Positions 29,459-38,995 are shown, numbered from the stretch's first letter. The stretch: DNA of 64,000 bases from Methylophilales bacterium LSUCC0135 (GCA_001704575.1 MCAW01000003.1:47521-111520); one strand, 5' to 3'. Program-made: numbers and translations. The notes: generated by a model not told the origin, from the letters alone.

Positions 29459-30336
29459 AAGCCTTTCAACACATTCTGCTGGCGACCGATTTGTCCGAAC
29501 GCAGTGAATCTGCTGTGCAGCGTGTGCTGCAACTCGGCCATGTCGGCATCGAACAGCTGCGTTTGCTGCACGTGCTTTCCGGCTCGCTGATGGAGGAATT
29601 GAAACGCCTGATTTCGGGCAATATGCCGGCACGGCTTGAAGAAAGTACCAGGCAGCAACTGCAGACAGAGGTTGAACAATGCATGCAGCTGCCGGGTGCA
29701 ACGGTCCAAGGCCGGCTTGAGATCGGCCGCCCTTTTGCCGTGATTGCAGCGCAGGCGGCAGAGATGAATGCCTTGCTGGTCATCGGCGCGCATCGCCAGC
29801 ATGCGGTGCGTGACTGGTTTCAGGGCTCGATGCTGGAGCGCATACTGAGTTGTAGCCGGCAACCGCTACTGGTGGTGAAACAGCCGGCGCAAACGTCATA
29901 CCGCCGCCTGCTGGTGCCGGTAGATTTTTCCCTGTCGTCAATGGCTGCGGTGGATGCGGCGCTCAAGATGGCGCCGGATGCCGAAATTACGCTATTGAAC
30001 GTATTCGAGATTCCGTTCGAGAGCAAGCTACGCTTTGCTGGTGTTTCGGATAGCGAACTGGCGGGCTACCGCGCCTCCAGCAAGCAACAGGCCGAACGAG
30101 ATATGGCGGCCTTCATCCGCACACTGCCGGATGCCAGCAGTGCCGGATTGAACAGCGTGCTTGAATATGGCTACGCGCCGGAAGTAATCATCGGCCAGGC
30201 CGAGCAGATCGGCTGCGATCTGATCGTGATGGGGCGCTACGGAAAATCCGGTGTCGAGCAATTGCTGCTCGGCAGCGTGACCGAGTACGTGACCATGGAA
30301 TGTAGTTGCGACATCATGGTGGTCAACGAGAAATAG
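29455..30336 (+). CDS. Tandem-domain universal stress protein (UspA family)
   Basis: This 293-residue protein holds two Usp domains: residues 1-143 (FQHILLATDLSERSESAVQR) and 145-293 (RRLLVPVDFSLSSMAAVD). The second ends with the ATP-binding motif GRYGKSGVEQLLLGSVTEYV (GXXGX9GS); in the first the matching IGAHRQHAVRDWFQGSML lacks the first glycine step, so only one half may bind nucleotide well. Two-domain Usp proteins are often induced under low oxygen or stress. It overlaps the antiporter gene by 4 bases. Confidence 0.92.
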   Translation: MKAFQHILLATDLSERSESAVQRVLQLGHVGIEQLRLLHVLSGSLMEELKRLISGNMPARLEESTRQQLQTEVEQCMQLPGATVQGRLEIGRPFAVIAAQAAEMNALLVIGAHRQHAVRDWFQGSMLERILSCSRQPLLVVKQPAQTSYRRLLVPVDFSLSSMAAVDAALKMAPDAEITLLNVFEIPFESKLRFAGVSDSELAGYRASSKQQAERDMAAFIRTLPDASSAGLNSVLEYGYAPEVIIGQAEQIGCDLIVMGRYGKSGVEQLLLGSVTEYVTMECSCDIMVVNEK

Positions 30337-30354
30337 AATGCAGGAAGTCGAACG

Positions 30355-31242
30355 ATGAATAAAGCTCCCTGGTTGAACGGCCCGCCAACGCGGGTGCTGC
30401 TGGCGACTGATCTCAGCGCAAGGTGCGATCGCGCGCTCGACCGTGCCGTTCAGCTGGCGCAGCAATGGCAGGCGCAACTGGTCGCGGTCAATGTGGCGGA
30501 GAGCACGCAGACACCCGACATGGTATTGAACTGGGCATATGGTGCCGAAGAGGAGAATCTGCAGATTCTGCAGCAACAGATGCGCGATGACATATCGAAC
30601 GCGAATGTGCCGGTCAGCATCAAAGTGGTGAAAGGTGAACCGGCAGGCGGTATCGTTGAGGCTGCCGCCAGCGAGGCCTGCGAATTGATCGTCACTGGCA
30701 TGGCGCGCAGCGAGCCGTTCGGCCGCTTTATTCTGGGCACCACAGTGGAAAAGCTGGTGCGGTTGGCGAATCAGCCGGTGCTGGTGGTACGCAAGCGTCC
30801 GCATGGCGCTTATCGCAGGATAGTGGTGGCCAGTGACTTTTCACGCGCGTCTTCCCTTGAATTGAGTGCGGCGCTGAAGTTGTTTCCCGGTCAATCCATT
30901 GTATTGTTCCATGCCGTTAAACAGAATCTGGCCGAACTCGCCAGTGAGAAGCCGCAGCCCTTGCAGGCGGATAGCGCTTTTCAGGCCAGGGCGGATGCAT
31001 TTTATGATGACATGGGTTTGAATGCCGCGGAGCGTGCTTGCATAACGCTGCATGTAGAAGCCGGCCGGCTTGAATCGGCGTTGACGCAATATGTGCGGCA
31101 GCACGCCGTTGATCTGGTGGTGATCGGCAGCCGCGGTCAGAGCAGTCTGATGGCAGGGCTGGTCGGCAGCTCTGCTTCAAAGCTATTGCATTGGCTGCCA
31201 TCTGACACCATGATCATTGGCGCGCAGCAGAGCGCCGACTGA
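30355..31242 (+). CDS. Tandem-domain universal stress protein (UspA family)
   Basis: The 295-residue product is a second two-domain Usp: residues 1-145 (VLLATDLSARCDRALDRAV) and 148-295 (YRRIVVASDFSRASSLELSA). The C-terminal half has the full ATP motif GSRGQSSLMAGLVGSSASKLLHW (GXXGX9GS, shown in parts at residues 257-279); the first half ends TGMARSEPFGRFILGTTVEK with partial conservation. It is a paralogue of the previous gene, 18 bases away, but the two are divergent enough not to be a recent copy. It faces a second CPA2 antiporter gene. Confidence 0.92.
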   Translation: MNKAPWLNGPPTRVLLATDLSARCDRALDRAVQLAQQWQAQLVAVNVAESTQTPDMVLNWAYGAEEENLQILQQQMRDDISNANVPVSIKVVKGEPAGGIVEAAASEACELIVTGMARSEPFGRFILGTTVEKLVRLANQPVLVVRKRPHGAYRRIVVASDFSRASSLELSAALKLFPGQSIVLFHAVKQNLAELASEKPQPLQADSAFQARADAFYDDMGLNAAERACITLHVEAGRLESALTQYVRQHAVDLVVIGSRGQSSLMAGLVGSSASKLLHWLPSDTMIIGAQQSAD

Positions 31243-31268
31243 GTGGATAAGCCGCTGCCGGCCGCGGC

Positions 31269-32966
31269 TCAGGCAGCCGATTTGGGTGCGAAGCGCTGCA
31301 TCACGTGGTTGGTCATGCCGCGCGCCAATTCCTCTTCGCCGTAAAAAACGGTGCCCAGATTTTCCTTCCGCAACAGTACCGATTCATCCTCGTTGTGCGT
31401 GCGCAGTACGATCTCGATTTGCGGATTCAGCGTGCGCGCCGTATCGACCATCTGCCGCACGTTGATGGAGTCCGGCGTTGCCACCACCAGCATGGCTGCT
31501 TGTGCGATATGTGCTTGTACCAGCACGACAGGGTCGGAAGCGTCACCGGAAACGGCCGGGATGTTCTTCTTTCGCAGGTTTTCGACGATCTCCCGATTTT
31601 GTTCAGCCACCACATACGGGATACCGCGCTCTTTCAGCGCATCGGCGATGCGGCGGCCGACGCGGCCGAAGCCGACCAGCACGACCTGGCCTTCCAGATA
31701 TTTGCGCTCCGTGCTCATCGGCAACTCGGCATAGGGGTCAACCCGGGTGTTAAGACGGCGAGCGGTTGCCGAACGGTTCAGCAGCCATTTGCTGACGGGC
31801 GCGATGGATGCGAATACCAGTGGATTAAGTGCGATGGAAATCAGCGCGCCGGCCAACACCAGGCTCAGCCCTTCGGATGGCAGTATGCCCAAGGCCAGAC
31901 CGAGACCGGCGAGGATGAAAGAAAATTCGCCGATTTGTGCAAGGCTGGCCGATACCGTCAGCGCCGTGTTGAGCGGATAACGGAATGTCAGCACCAGTGC
32001 CATGGCTGCGAGGGATTTGCCGATGATGATAATACCTACCACTGCAAGCACGTGTAGCGGCTCTTCGACCAGTACACCGGGGTCGAACAGCATGCCGACA
32101 GCGACAAAAAACAGCACGGCAAACGCATCACGAAACGGCAGGGATTCCTCTGCTGCACGATGGCTGAACTCCGATTCGCGCATGACCATGCCTGCAAAGA
32201 ACGCACCAAGGGCGAAAGACACGTTAAACAGAGCGGTAGCACCATAGGCAATACCTATGGCTGCAACGATGACGGAAAGGGTGAAGAGTTCACGTGAACC
32301 TGTTTTGGCGACATGCCACAAGAGCCAGGGCATGATGCGCCGACCGGCGACCAGCATCAGGGCGATGAAGGCGGATACCTGCAACAAGGTGATGCCGATG
32401 GTTTGCCATAGCGGCATATCGGTAGCCTGGGCGTTGCCGCCCAGCATGCCGGCCAGCGGTGGCATCAGCACCAGTACGAGTACTGTTGCAAGGTCTTCGA
32501 CCACCAGCCAGCCAACGGCGATCTTGCCGTTCATGGTATCGAGGATGCCACGGGTTTCCAGTGCCTTTAACAGCACGACCGTGCTGGCGCATGAAAGCGC
32601 AAGGCCGAAGATCAGGCCTTCGCCAATGGACCAGCCCCACCACGACGCCACCCCCATGCCGAGCAGGGTAGCGAGACTCATTTGTACCACCGCGCCCGGC
32701 AGTGCGATTCGCTTGACCGAGAGCAGGTCGTCAATGGAAAAATGCAAACCGACCCCGAACATCAGCAGCATGACGCCAATCTCGGAAAGCTGGCTGGCAA
32801 TTTCGATGTCAGCGACAAATCCCGGGGTAGCCGGGCTAAGGAAGATGCCTGCCAGGAGATAACCTACCAGGGCCGGCAGGCGCAGTTTCTCGGCGATGAA
32901 GCCAAAGATCAGGGCAAGCCCCAAACCTGCTGCAATCGTGGTGATCAGCGAGATGTTGTGTTCCAT
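31269..32966 (-). CDS. CPA2 cation:proton antiporter with TrkA_N domain (YbaL/KefB-like)
   Basis: At 565 residues this carries the CPA2 exchanger domain (FGVGLHFSIDDLLSVKRIALPG, then ALSCASTVVLLKALETRG) and a C-terminal TrkA_N domain starting VVLVGFGRVGRRIADALKERG, with DASDPVVL after it. The VGLHFSIDDL and helix layout resemble the YbaL/RosB branch. It is leftward, and convergent with the usp genes. The first antiporter at 27809 is a distant paralogue, so the two probably transport under different conditions. mltF lies upstream with a 50-base gap. Confidence 0.9.
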   Translation of the reverse strand: MEHNISLITTIAAGLGLALIFGFIAEKLRLPALVGYLLAGIFLSPATPGFVADIEIASQLSEIGVMLLMFGVGLHFSIDDLLSVKRIALPGAVVQMSLATLLGMGVASWWGWSIGEGLIFGLALSCASTVVLLKALETRGILDTMNGKIAVGWLVVEDLATVLVLVLMPPLAGMLGGNAQATDMPLWQTIGITLLQVSAFIALMLVAGRRIMPWLLWHVAKTGSRELFTLSVIVAAIGIAYGATALFNVSFALGAFFAGMVMRESEFSHRAAEESLPFRDAFAVLFFVAVGMLFDPGVLVEEPLHVLAVVGIIIIGKSLAAMALVLTFRYPLNTALTVSASLAQIGEFSFILAGLGLALGILPSEGLSLVLAGALISIALNPLVFASIAPVSKWLLNRSATARRLNTRVDPYAELPMSTERKYLEGQVVLVGFGRVGRRIADALKERGIPYVVAEQNREIVENLRKKNIPAVSGDASDPVVLVQAHIAQAAMLVVATPDSINVRQMVDTARTLNPQIEIVLRTHNEDESVLLRKENLGTVFYGEEELARGMTNHVMQRFAPKSAA

Positions 32967-33016
32967 TGAAAACGGTTCTTTCTCTTGTTCTTTTGCAATC
33001 TGCCGGTCCGGCGTTT

Positions 33017-34441
33017 CTATTCAATCAACTGGACTTGATTGAAGAGTCTCGCCAGATTGAAGCCAAGATCGAAATCCGGCAGCAGCGGACTGTGTGCTGG
33101 CTCGTATTTTTCGAGAATCTTGTGGTAGGTACGAATCGACTCGACGAAGATCACGGGTGCTCCGCCCGGCGCATAACCGTATTTCAGCGTTGTGTAGTAT
33201 TCGGCCTTGTTCAGGAGGGGCAGCGTTTTCTTGACATCGGCCCAGCTGTCCGGGTTCAACTTCATGCGCTGTGCCAGCACCCGCGCGTCCTCGACATGCG
33301 CATAGCCGATATTATAGGCGGCCAGCGCCATCCAGGTGCGGTCCGGCTCCGGCACCCGCTTGGGGACACTATCCTTCAGCATGTTGATATAGCGTGCACC
33401 GCCCATGATGGCCTGACGCGCATCCAGCCGGTCGGTCACGCCCAGCATGTCGGCGGTGGCCTCGGTCAGCATCATCAGTCCGCGCACATTGGTCGGCGAC
33501 GTATTGAGCCTGTCCCAGTGCGATTCGCGATAGCTGACTGCCGCCAGCAGGCGCCAGTCGAGGCCGGTCAGCTCCTGTGCCTCCTTGAACAGATCGACAT
33601 AAAGCGGTAGCAGACTGCGGGTGCGTTTGAGGAATGTCGTGACATCCAGCGTATCCAGTCGTTTGGAATGGCCGTAATAGCGATCGACCAGGTTGCGCAG
33701 ACGGCCGTCTTTCTGGATGCGGGCGAAGAAGATATTCGCCTGATCATAAAGCCAGCGGTTGCCGGTCTTGGGGAACGCCCAGGCGATGTTTTCCTTTGCG
33801 CCTATCGTCATGCCGATACCAAGGTTGGGGTAGTAGTTGCGCAGCATCGCCACCAGATGACTGTCGGAAATGGTGAAGTCGAGCAGACCTTCGGCCACCT
33901 GTTCCATCAGCTCATCCGCACTGGCTTTCTTCAGCGTCTGCCACTCCAGTTCAGGATGGTTGTGCGCGATTTCGCTCAGCCGCTCGGCGTAACTGGTGCC
34001 CTCAGGCACGGCGATACTAGCGCCGATCAGATCCTCGATCTTTTTCGGCGCCTTTGTGGTTTCGGTGTTGTAGACCACATGCTGCTGCACGTTCTGGTAG
34101 GGCGCAGTGAATTGCACCAGATGCTGACGCAGATGCGTGACAGTGAGGTCGGCAGCGGCAAAATGGGCTTCTCCCTTGAGCAGGGTGGGGATGACTTGGG
34201 TGATATTGTCGACCAGCAGAAATTTGACGGTGTACTCCGGCCCCAACTCTTTGGCGAACAGCATCGCCAGATCATGTTCGATGCCGGCCGGCTGATCGCT
34301 GCCATCGATGTAATACGTGTTCGGGCCGTTGTGCGTCACCACAATGATTTCCTTGGTGATGCTCGGGTCCGGCAATGGCTTTACGGACTCCTGACAAGCG
34401 CTCAGCACAAACAATGCGAGAAAGATGAGTAGCCAACGCAT
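33017..34441 (-). CDS. mltF: Membrane-bound lytic murein transglycosylase MltF
   Basis: The start at 34441 gives WLLIFLALFVLSACQES, a lipoprotein signal with lipobox LSAC; an upstream frame to 34501 adds 20 residues. Residues 40-275 form a periplasmic solute-binding-like (SBP_bac_3) domain (VVTHNGPNTYYIDGSDQ, LLVDNITQVIPTLL). Residues 290-440 form the SLT domain with catalytic Glu in AAVSYRESHWDRLNTSPTNV, followed by RGLMMLTEATADMLG and LAAYNIGYAHVEDAR. MltF cleaves peptidoglycan from the inner face of the outer membrane. Size (474) is normal. Confidence 0.94.
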   Translation of the reverse strand: MRWLLIFLALFVLSACQESVKPLPDPSITKEIIVVTHNGPNTYYIDGSDQPAGIEHDLAMLFAKELGPEYTVKFLLVDNITQVIPTLLKGEAHFAAADLTVTHLRQHLVQFTAPYQNVQQHVVYNTETTKAPKKIEDLIGASIAVPEGTSYAERLSEIAHNHPELEWQTLKKASADELMEQVAEGLLDFTISDSHLVAMLRNYYPNLGIGMTIGAKENIAWAFPKTGNRWLYDQANIFFARIQKDGRLRNLVDRYYGHSKRLDTLDVTTFLKRTRSLLPLYVDLFKEAQELTGLDWRLLAAVSYRESHWDRLNTSPTNVRGLMMLTEATADMLGVTDRLDARQAIMGGARYINMLKDSVPKRVPEPDRTWMALAAYNIGYAHVEDARVLAQRMKLNPDSWADVKKTLPLLNKAEYYTTLKYGYAPGGAPVIFVESIRTYHKILEKYEPAHSPLLPDFDLGFNLARLFNQVQLIE

Positions 34442-34540
34442 GGCGTCAGTTTCACCAACTTTGGCTGTTTTGTCCAGTTGCAAAAAATGCCGCTGGAGCA
34501 TTTCTGGAATGGCGTTGCAAGTGCTAGAATAGCGCCCTTC

Positions 34541-34630
34541 GGAGAGGTGGCAGAGTGGTTGAATGTACCTGACTCGAAATCAGGCATACGTGCAAGCGTA
34601 TCGAGGGTTCGAATCCCTCCCTCTCCGCCA
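34541..34630 (+). tRNA. tRNA-Ser (anticodon CGA)
   Basis: The 90-base gene folds as a class II tRNA: acceptor GGAGAGG pairs with the CCTCTCC-side sequence, discriminator G, and encoded CCA. The anticodon stem CCTGA/TCAGG closes loop CTCGAAA, giving anticodon CGA for UCG codons. The long variable arm (CATACGTGCAAGCGTA) and T-arm GGTTCGAATCC are present. A TAGAAT box at 34525-34530 is a likely -10 element. Confidence 0.96.
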
Positions 34631-34730
34631 TCGGGTCGTCAGACCCTGGCCTGACAGATTCTCTGTAATCGCTGCGCAACGGCGAGTATCAGGTAAGATT
34701 CAAAAGATCTGTCGTAAAACTCGCATATTT

Positions 34731-34807
34731 CGGGGTGTAGCTTAGTCTGGTAAAGCGCTACGTTCGGGACGTAGAGACCGGAGGTTCGAATCCTCTCACC
34801 CCGACCA
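34731..34807 (+). tRNA. tRNA-Pro (anticodon CGG)
   Basis: A 77-base class I tRNA with acceptor CGGGGTG pairing with CACCCCG, then encoded ACCA. The anticodon stem CTACG/CGTAG holds loop TTCGGGA, giving anticodon CGG for CCG codons. The T-arm GAGGTTCGAATCCTC is standard. It is 100 bases after the tRNA-Ser gene and may share its transcript. Confidence 0.96.
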
Positions 34808-34883
34808 GATTCCAATATGACAGGTGTCTTTCTGATGACGATTCCTGATTTTTTATATTCACTTCCAGCCTGGCCTGTCTTGA

Positions 34884-35828
34884 TCAGTTACGCACGGTTT
34901 CCTTGTTCAGCCACCGGTTGATGCGCGGCCACAGATGCGGCAATAACAGTAGCGCTGCAATCGCTGCGGCAAGGTTGAATACCGTATGTACCATGGCGAC
35001 TTTTTGCCCCGCGGTCAATTCCGAGGCAAGGATGAAGCCGATCACGGGTTGCAGCACAGTGGCGAAAATGAGAACGCCGAGCAGGATGGAGGCGGTGTTC
35101 AGTAGCGCCAGTCTGCGCGTGGAGTTGTCGAGCGGGGCACTGGCCAGCATCGCCGTTGAGGTGGTGCCGATGTTGGCGCCGGCAACCATCCAGATGGCAA
35201 CAGAGGGTGTCAGTATGTTGTCGGCCACGGCGATTACTGCCAGGCCGCTGACGACAGATGAGGATTGCACCACGGCGGTCAGCAGGGCGCCAAAAATCAG
35301 TGCTAGCGCAGGTGAGTCCAGCGTCGCCTGCCATTCGTAAATGTGCGGACTTTCTGCAACCGGCGCGAGCGCCTGGGAGATCAGGTCAAGCGCGAGAAAA
35401 ATAATGCCGAAATAAAACAGCGGCTTGCCGTATGGCCGCCAAGGGCGCGGGCCAAACAAGGACCAGAGGCCGCCCAATGTAAGAAATACCGGCCCGAGCC
35501 CGGCCACCTTGAAGGCGATCAGCCAAGCCGTCAGCGTAGTGCCGACATGCGCGCCTATCATGATGGAAAGCGCGCTGCGTGCGCTCAACGTATGGTTGTG
35601 GGCGAGCCCCACTGCCATCGAGGTGACTGCCGATGATGATTGCACGATGGCAGTCGCCACGGCCCCGGCAATCGCGCCGCGCCAGTCGGGGCGGGTGATG
35701 CGCCGCAATACTTCGCGCAGACGTTCGCCGCCGAGCCGTGTGACTTCTTCGGAGAAAGAGGCCAGGCCATGCAGAAAGAGCATGATGGCGGCGAGGATGG
35801 TGAAGGTCCAGGTCATGTAGGTGTTCAT
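34884..35828 (-). CDS. Na/Pi cotransporter family protein (NptA-like)
   Basis: The 314-residue membrane protein has two inverted-repeat-like halves, each with the signature QSSS: IVQSSSAVTSMAVGL (residues 62-76) and VVQSSSVVSGLAVIAV (about 185-200). Both halves also carry GAHVGTTLTAWLI or GANIGTTSTAMLA. These are hallmarks of the Na/Pi-cotransporter II-like family (NptA/YjbB). Such proteins can export phosphate; the exact substrate is not proven. It is 18 bases downstream of a P-type ATPase gene and probably in the same operon with cytochrome c. Confidence 0.88.
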   Translation of the reverse strand: MNTYMTWTFTILAAIMLFLHGLASFSEEVTRLGGERLREVLRRITRPDWRGAIAGAVATAIVQSSSAVTSMAVGLAHNHTLSARSALSIMIGAHVGTTLTAWLIAFKVAGLGPVFLTLGGLWSLFGPRPWRPYGKPLFYFGIIFLALDLISQALAPVAESPHIYEWQATLDSPALALIFGALLTAVVQSSSVVSGLAVIAVADNILTPSVAIWMVAGANIGTTSTAMLASAPLDNSTRRLALLNTASILLGVLIFATVLQPVIGFILASELTAGQKVAMVHTVFNLAAAIAALLLLPHLWPRINRWLNKETVRN

Positions 35829-35846
35829 CGGAATACCCCCAGCTGT

Positions 35847-38558
35847 TTACATGCGTTCGATCTTGCAGGCGCGCCACACGGCTTTTTCCACTTCAACCGC
35901 GATAAATTTCAGCAGCCCCAACGTCAGAATGAATGCCCATGAAAGCAGATCGAGCGAGGTGCTCTGGAATATCTGCTGCATGGCTGGTGCGTAGGTGAAC
36001 AGCAGTTGCAACACAATCAGTATGGCGCTCACCATCAATGCGACGCGATTGCCGGTCAAAGTTTCTAGGTTGAAGGCGGATGCGGTGAAGTGGCGCACGT
36101 TGAACAGGTAAACCAGTTCACCGACTACCAGCATGTTGACTGCGGCGGTGCGTGCAGTCTCGATGCTGTTGCCGCGCGCCAGCTCCCATTCGAAGACGGC
36201 AAATGTCACCAGAATCATCAGGATGCTGACGTAAAGGATTCTGATTGCAAGCGCCCGGGTAATCAATGGTTGTTGCGGTGAGCGTGGAGGGTGTCGCATG
36301 ACGCCGGTTTCTGCAGGTTCGAATGCGAGTGCCATGGCCAGGGTGATGGCAGTGACCATGTTGACCCAGAGAATCTGTCCGGCGGTGACCGGAAGGGCCA
36401 GACCGGCAAAAATCGCCAGCAGGATGACGCCGGCCTGGCCACCGTTGGTCGGCAAAATGAACAGCAGTGATTTCTTGATGTTGTCGAAGACGACCCGGCC
36501 CTCGCGCACCGCATGGGCAATTGTGGCGAAATTGTCGTCAGTCAGCACCAGATCAGACGCTTCGCGTGCGGCATCGGTGCCCTTCTGGCCCATGGCGACA
36601 CCGATATCCGCTGCCTTAAGGGCCGGCGCATCGTTGACGCCGTCACCCGTCATGGCAACCAGATGGCCCTGCGCCTGTAGCGCAGCGACCAGACGCAGCT
36701 TGTGTTCCGGACTGGCGCGGGCGATTACGTCGGTTTTCAGTGCGCGTTGCTGCAGTTCCGCATCGGTGAGAGTTTCGATGATTTCGCCAGTTAGCAAATG
36801 CGCTGTGGCAAGCCCCAACTGGCGGCCGATAGCGGCGGCAGTGACAGCATGGTCGCCGGTAATCATTTTTACGCGTATGCCGGCGCGCTGGCATTGAGCG
36901 ACAGCGGCGATGGCTTCCTCACGCGGCGGATCGATGAGCCCGATCATGCCAAGCAGTTCGAACCGCGCAGAGATGTCTTCGGTGCCAAGACTGGTCGTAT
37001 TTGCCGGCATCTCCGCGCTTGCCAGTGCAAGCACGCGTTCGCCGGCGCTGGCCGCATTTTCCATGCGTTTTTGCCAGGCGGCCTTATCCAGTGTTTTGCC
37101 TGTTGCCTCGTGGGTGCAGAGTTCCAGCACTTTTTCCGGCGCGCCTTTCAGCAGCACGAACGCCCGCTTTGCGTGGTCGTGGTGCAGCGTCGCCATGTAG
37201 CGGTGTTCCGATTCGAACGGGATGACGTCGACACGGGGAAACTGCTCGGCGGCGATGAGGGGATCAAACCCCGCCTTGAAGGCGAAAGTCAGCAGGGCAC
37301 CTTCGGTCGGGTCGCCGACCAGATGCCATTCACCCTTATCGTCATGTTTCAGGTGCGCATCGTTGCATAGCAGCGCGCAGCGCGCGAGTGCCTGCAGCGC
37401 TTCATTGTGCTCCGGGTCGACGGGGTTGCCGTCAGCATGAAAACCACCCTCTGGCGCGTAGCCGGTGCCGCTGACGCTGATGTCGCCATCCGGCAGCATC
37501 AGGCGCACTGCCGCCATCTCGTTGCGGGTGAGCGTGCCGGTCTTGTCGGTACAGATGACAGTGACGGACCCCAATGATTCGACCGCCGGCAGGCGGCGCA
37601 CGATGGCACGGTTTTTTGCCATGATGCGGGTGCCGATGGCCAGCACGATAGTGACAATCGCCGGCAGACCTTCCGGAATGGCCGCGACGGCGAGACCGAT
37701 GACGGCAAGAAAGATGTCGTGCATGCTCATGCCTGCCAGGTAGTGGCCGTAGAGGAAAGTGAACAAGCCGACAATCAGGATGAAGGCGGTGATGCGGCGG
37801 GCGAACTGATCGAGACGGCGCGTCAGTGGGGTAGTCAGGGTCTGGATGTCGCCCACCATGGCGCCGATGCGGCCGATCTCGGTCTTTTCGCCGGTGGCGA
37901 CGACCAATCCGTGCGCCTGGCCGGAAGCAACCTGGGTGCCAGAGTAGGCCATACAGGTGCGGTCGCCGATAGCCGCATCCTGATCCACGGCAGCGGTGGA
38001 TTTTTCTGCCGGTAGCGATTCTCCTGTCAGCACGGCTTCCATGACGCGCAGGTTTTTGACCTTGAGCAAACGCAGGTCGGCCGGGATTCTGTCGCCGGAT
38101 TCGAGCAGCACATGATCGCCCGGCACCAGTTCGTCTGCGCTTATCCGGTGCCGTTCGCCATCGCGCAGCACGGTCGCATGGCTGGCCAGCATGGCTCGCA
38201 CGGCCTCCAGCGCTTTCTCGGCCTTGCCTTCCTGCACAAAGCCGATCAGCGCGTTGATCAGCACAACACCGAAAATGACGCCGGCATCGATATAGTTCTC
38301 GATCAGCAGCGTGGTGATGCCGGCTGCAATCAGCACATAAATCAGTGGGTTATGGAATTGCAGCAGGAAGCTGAGCCAGCGCGGCCGGCGTTTTGCTTCC
38401 GGCAGTCTGTTTTTGCCGAAGAGGATTAGCCGGGCATTGGCGTCATGTCCGGAAAGGCCGTGGATATTGCTCTGCAGAATACTCAAAGCTTGATCGGCGG
38501 GCATCGCATGCCAGTGCGGAGCGGCATGCTGCTGCTTTGCTTGTTGGCGATGTTTCAT
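35847..38558 (-). CDS. P2-type cation-transporting ATPase (CtpF-like, substrate uncertain)
   Basis: The 903-residue protein has the cation_ATPase_N domain, the TGES actuator block (LTGESLPAEKST), the PEGLP membrane motif, the phosphorylation site CTDKTGTLTRNEM and the hinge TGDGVNDAPALKAADIGVAMG. This is the SERCA-like P2 group. At the transport site, helix 5 has PTNGGQAG where SERCA has a Glu, and helix 6 has WVNMVTAITLAMALAFEP where SERCA has VTDGLPA with an ion-binding Asp. This CtpF-like pattern means calcium should not be assumed. It lies in an apparent operon between cytochrome c and an NptA-like gene. Confidence 0.9.
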   Translation of the reverse strand: MKHRQQAKQQHAAPHWHAMPADQALSILQSNIHGLSGHDANARLILFGKNRLPEAKRRPRWLSFLLQFHNPLIYVLIAAGITTLLIENYIDAGVIFGVVLINALIGFVQEGKAEKALEAVRAMLASHATVLRDGERHRISADELVPGDHVLLESGDRIPADLRLLKVKNLRVMEAVLTGESLPAEKSTAAVDQDAAIGDRTCMAYSGTQVASGQAHGLVVATGEKTEIGRIGAMVGDIQTLTTPLTRRLDQFARRITAFILIVGLFTFLYGHYLAGMSMHDIFLAVIGLAVAAIPEGLPAIVTIVLAIGTRIMAKNRAIVRRLPAVESLGSVTVICTDKTGTLTRNEMAAVRLMLPDGDISVSGTGYAPEGGFHADGNPVDPEHNEALQALARCALLCNDAHLKHDDKGEWHLVGDPTEGALLTFAFKAGFDPLIAAEQFPRVDVIPFESEHRYMATLHHDHAKRAFVLLKGAPEKVLELCTHEATGKTLDKAAWQKRMENAASAGERVLALASAEMPANTTSLGTEDISARFELLGMIGLIDPPREEAIAAVAQCQRAGIRVKMITGDHAVTAAAIGRQLGLATAHLLTGEIIETLTDAELQQRALKTDVIARASPEHKLRLVAALQAQGHLVAMTGDGVNDAPALKAADIGVAMGQKGTDAAREASDLVLTDDNFATIAHAVREGRVVFDNIKKSLLFILPTNGGQAGVILLAIFAGLALPVTAGQILWVNMVTAITLAMALAFEPAETGVMRHPPRSPQQPLITRALAIRILYVSILMILVTFAVFEWELARGNSIETARTAAVNMLVVGELVYLFNVRHFTASAFNLETLTGNRVALMVSAILIVLQLLFTYAPAMQQIFQSTSLDLLSWAFILTLGLLKFIAVEVEKAVWRACKIERM

Positions 38559-38583
38559 GTGCTTGCCGCAGCTTTATCAGATA

Positions 38584-38889
38584 TCAATAGAAATAATAAG
38601 TGGCATTGAGGTAGCGACTGACGTCCATGATTTCTTCATTGCTCCATTGCATGCCGATGGCGTCCTGCCAGCGATCGACCTGCGCGACCAGCTTGTGCAT
38701 GTCGGCGGCAATGCGTGCGTCGCGCCAGTGAATCTGCTGGTTGTGGCATTCGATGCAGTGGTTGCGGTAGAGCAATTCGCCGCGCGACATGGTAACGGTG
38801 CTGTCCTGGTGGTGCGGTTCGCCGGAATTTTCGGCCGGCGCGGCAAGCGGTAGCATCAGCAGGGTGGCAACAAGAAGAGGGCGGTACAT
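38584..38889 (-). CDS. Small c-type cytochrome, periplasmic
   Basis: The 101-residue protein has a signal peptide (LLVATLLMLPLAAPA) and one haem-binding CIECH (CXXCH) motif at about residues 44-48 in LYRNHCIECHNQQIHW. A methionine ligand may come from IGMQWSNEEIMDVSRYLN. It is a monohaem cytochrome c, of unknown partner. It leads a leftward operon (P2-type ATPase 25 bases behind, then NptA-like) and is divergent from ccoI. Two FNR-type boxes lie in the 187-base divergent region, so low-oxygen expression is likely. Confidence 0.88.
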   Translation of the reverse strand: MYRPLLVATLLMLPLAAPAENSGEPHHQDSTVTMSRGELLYRNHCIECHNQQIHWRDARIAADMHKLVAQVDRWQDAIGMQWSNEEIMDVSRYLNATYYFY

Positions 38890-38981
38890 GATGTCTGAAA
38901 TCCTTGTGTTATGTGAAAATGGGTTGGTGCGTTCAAGGCCGGACTATAGTACCGAGCATAGGCGAAATGAGGCTGCCCGGT

Positions 38982-38995
38982 TTGATGTCGCTCAA
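38982..38995. promoter_or_regulatory. FNR-type box (imperfect)
   Basis: TTGAT-GTCG-CTCAA differs from the FNR consensus TTGAT-N4-ATCAA by one base. Its centre is 41 bases from the perfect box at 39023. It lies 93 bases upstream of the cytochrome c start and is better placed for that gene. Confidence 0.45.

Noticed and set aside
34881..34905. Terminator after the tRNA-Pro gene
   Set aside because: A T-run exists near 34850 but no clear stem precedes it.
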